Positions 6,521 through 7,829 of a stretch of DNA of 7,829 bases are shown one piece after another; positions within the stretch are counted from its first letter, which is position 1; the number at the start of each line of letters is the position of its first letter. Origin of the DNA: Bordetella parapertussis. GTDB taxonomy: Bacteria > Pseudomonadota > Gammaproteobacteria > Burkholderiales > Burkholderiaceae_D. The notes beneath the pieces are model-generated. The model saw only the letters and a list, made by a program, of their open reading frames with translations, was not told where the DNA came from and made no database searches. Location of the stretch: contig CAMBJI010000088.1 of NCBI GenBank assembly GCA_945867725.1, positions 1-7,829 on the forward strand. The letters run 5' to 3'. A program made the translations under genes and the position numbers.

Positions 6521-6534
6521 TTGATTTTTATCAA
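6521..6534. promoter_or_regulatory. Perfect FNR/Anr-type binding site
   Basis: TTGATTTTTATCAA is an exact match to the FNR consensus TTGATNNNNATCAA, for the oxygen-sensing iron-sulfur regulators of the CRP/FNR family. Its centre is 32.5 bases before ATG 6560 and 77.5 before ATG 6605. A TATGAC element at 6559-6564 would put the start near 6571 and the site near -43, close to the -41.5 expected of FNR-activated promoters; in that case translation would start at 6605. Regulation is inferred from the sequence match only. Confidence 0.6.
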
Positions 6535-6559
6535 GCTTAACCAAATCAGTCTGGCCAGT

Positions 6560-7829
6560 ATGACTCTGATTCCCAGAGTTCAACTGAAGTGCTTTTTCGC
6601 TGCTATGAAAGCTATCGCCAATTTATTCCATTCGATTTCCGGGCAGCCAACTGCGGAATTCAATCATGCAAAAAAATTAGTTCCGCAGAAAAATCTGGTT
6701 GATTGTGTTTTCATCATCGGCCCTGGTATGGGCGGTGCGTTCAACGATTACGAGCCACAAGCGCGTCGACAAGGACTGAAATGTTTGATGATTGGCGACG
6801 GGAAAATGGACATAACCCGAAACATGATTGACCAGGCTCGCCGAAGTGGCGCTATCGGTCCCGATACGCAGATCATTTGTCAGTTGCACGGCCAAATCAA
6901 AGATGCAGATGTCGCAGCGATGCATCAGGTTCAATTGCGCGACTGCGAGGATATTCCCGGCTTACCGAATCCGCGTAATGTCGATACCCGCGAACTTATA
7001 CGCTGGCTGCGAGAACCTTTGTTGACAAATAATCCCTGCGATATTCCAGTGGAGGCCTGGTCTGGAAATATCCATCTTTTGTCATGTAAGGTAGGTGAGA
7101 TCAGAAAAGACCGTGTAACGCCAGATCATATTGAGAGCTCGAAGTTAGGTAATTCAGATTCTCTGCCACGGCGTTCTGAGATCCAGGGAAACGTGATTCT
7201 GTATGGTGGAAATAAAGTTTTACTTACGACGAGCGTTGAAAGTAATTTGCTTTCTTTATTTAGTTATCTGGGTGAGTGCAAGCGGCAACAGCGGGTGTCG
7301 CCAGACACAGCTGTCATGTTTGAGCACATAAAAAGTGAATCCATGGAAACCGTGGTTCTGCTAGACAGTAATTTTAGACAAATAAATCTGGCCAGAGCGA
7401 AAAAAAATTTATTTGATATTTTTCCGGACAATATTCTGGCGTTGCAGCGACAACGTACTGCAAATGAACAGCTTGGACTAGATCAAAGTAATTACGGTGC
7501 TTCCTTGAAAAATCCCCATGAAGCGAAAAAATCGCTATGGGATGCTCTGTCTAAGAAAAACAAGGAGAAAGCGGCACATTATCTAAGGGTTCGCATCAAT
7601 CACCTGAAAACAGAAAAAAAATTAGAACAATTGAAGAAGGATCTGCATGACGTTCCAGAGCTGACGAATGTGACCGTCGATTCTCTGACGCCGCTCATGT
7701 TGCTCGCTATTCGAAAACATTCGTATCGGGAACAGACCGTTAGAAATTCCGATATCGCGCGGGTTCTCATAGAAGCTGGGGCAGATACGCTTGCTCGTGA
7801 CCTCTCCGGAAAAACCGCAGCCCATCATG
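6560..7829 (+). CDS. Ankyrin-repeat protein with putative clan CD-like His/Cys domain, 3'-truncated
   Basis: Open frame with no stop to the window edge, 423 codons from ATG 6560 (408 from ATG 6605); an in-frame stop at 6497 bounds it upstream. I do not recognise a named gene. Numbering from 6560: residues 47-115 alternate strands and helices (VDCVFIIGPGMGG, LKCLMIGDGK, QIICQLHGQ), and a later strand ends in IHLLSCKVGE. H110-G111 and S175-C176, each after a hydrophobic strand and 66 residues apart, match the His/Cys dyad layout of clan CD peptidases (caspase, CHAT, toxin self-cleaving domains). Residues about 330-370 are Lys-rich and helical. From 374 the sequence TPLMLLAI, DIARVLIEAGAD and RDLSGKTAAHH is ankyrin repeat. 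No signal peptide is clear. Base composition is near 32-40 percent GC in places, well below the left half of the window, suggesting acquisition. An effector, toxin or defence role is plausible but unproven. Neither start has a good ribosome binding site. Confidence 0.85.
   Translation, partial: MTLIPRVQLKCFFAAMKAIANLFHSISGQPTAEFNHAKKLVPQKNLVDCVFIIGPGMGGAFNDYEPQARRQGLKCLMIGDGKMDITRNMIDQARRSGAIGPDTQIICQLHGQIKDADVAAMHQVQLRDCEDIPGLPNPRNVDTRELIRWLREPLLTNNPCDIPVEAWSGNIHLLSCKVGEIRKDRVTPDHIESSKLGNSDSLPRRSEIQGNVILYGGNKVLLTTSVESNLLSLFSYLGECKRQQRVSPDTAVMFEHIKSESMETVVLLDSNFRQINLARAKKNLFDIFPDNILALQRQRTANEQLGLDQSNYGASLKNPHEAKKSLWDALSKKNKEKAAHYLRVRINHLKTEKKLEQLKKDLHDVPELTNVTVDSLTPLMLLAIRKHSYREQTVRNSDIARVLIEAGADTLARDLSGKTAAHH

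Noticed and set aside
6677..6934. Minus-strand frames inside the ankyrin gene (also 7622-7828)
   Set aside because: They lie opposite a much longer open frame with recognisable domains and show no protein character of their own.
1..7829. tRNA, rRNA, CRISPR array, insertion sequence or att sites
   Set aside because: No cloverleaf, regularly spaced repeat-spacer pattern, transposase or integrase sequence was seen in the window.

Overview
This looks like a chromosomal segment from a betaproteobacterium, probably in or near Burkholderiales. The protein sequences of the first four genes and the order tldD - aroG - yajQ - murB fit that group. The synteny is recalled, not searched. The first ~4.2 kb is moderately GC-rich housekeeping DNA. 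The last ~1.5 kb is clearly AT-richer and looks like accessory DNA.

Layout. Positions 1-999 hold the 3' part of tldD (metalloprotease). Positions 1000-1305 look like a plain intergenic gap but contain an apparent amino-acid attenuator. It has a 23-codon leader peptide (1138-1209) with eight Phe/Tyr codons in a nine-codon run, a segment able to act as antiterminator (1191-1196 with 1251-1256), and a clear intrinsic terminator (1249-1280) ending 15 bases before the Shine-Dalgarno of aroG. Positions 1306-2367 encode the class I DAHP synthase AroG, the first enzyme of aromatic amino acid synthesis. The leader therefore senses pathway end products. Positions 2368-2584 carry hairpins and a REP-like inverted repeat between convergent aroG and yajQ. 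yajQ (minus, 2585-3070) and murB (plus, 3154-4182) are divergent and share a short promoter region.

Downstream of murB, a complete ABC half-exporter lies on the minus strand (4342-6114). A ~445-base AT-rich non-coding stretch follows, ending in a perfect FNR-type palindrome (6521-6534). A long reading frame then opens (ATG 6560 or 6605) and runs off the right edge without a stop. Its product has a Rossmann-like N-terminal region with a His-Gly and a Ser-Cys motif, each after a hydrophobic strand, as in clan CD (caspase/CHAT-like) cysteine peptidases. It ends in ankyrin-repeat sequence, which suggests an effector, toxin or host/phage-interaction protein.

The two most notable points are the Phe/Tyr attenuator of aroG and the ankyrin/His-Cys protein behind an FNR box.
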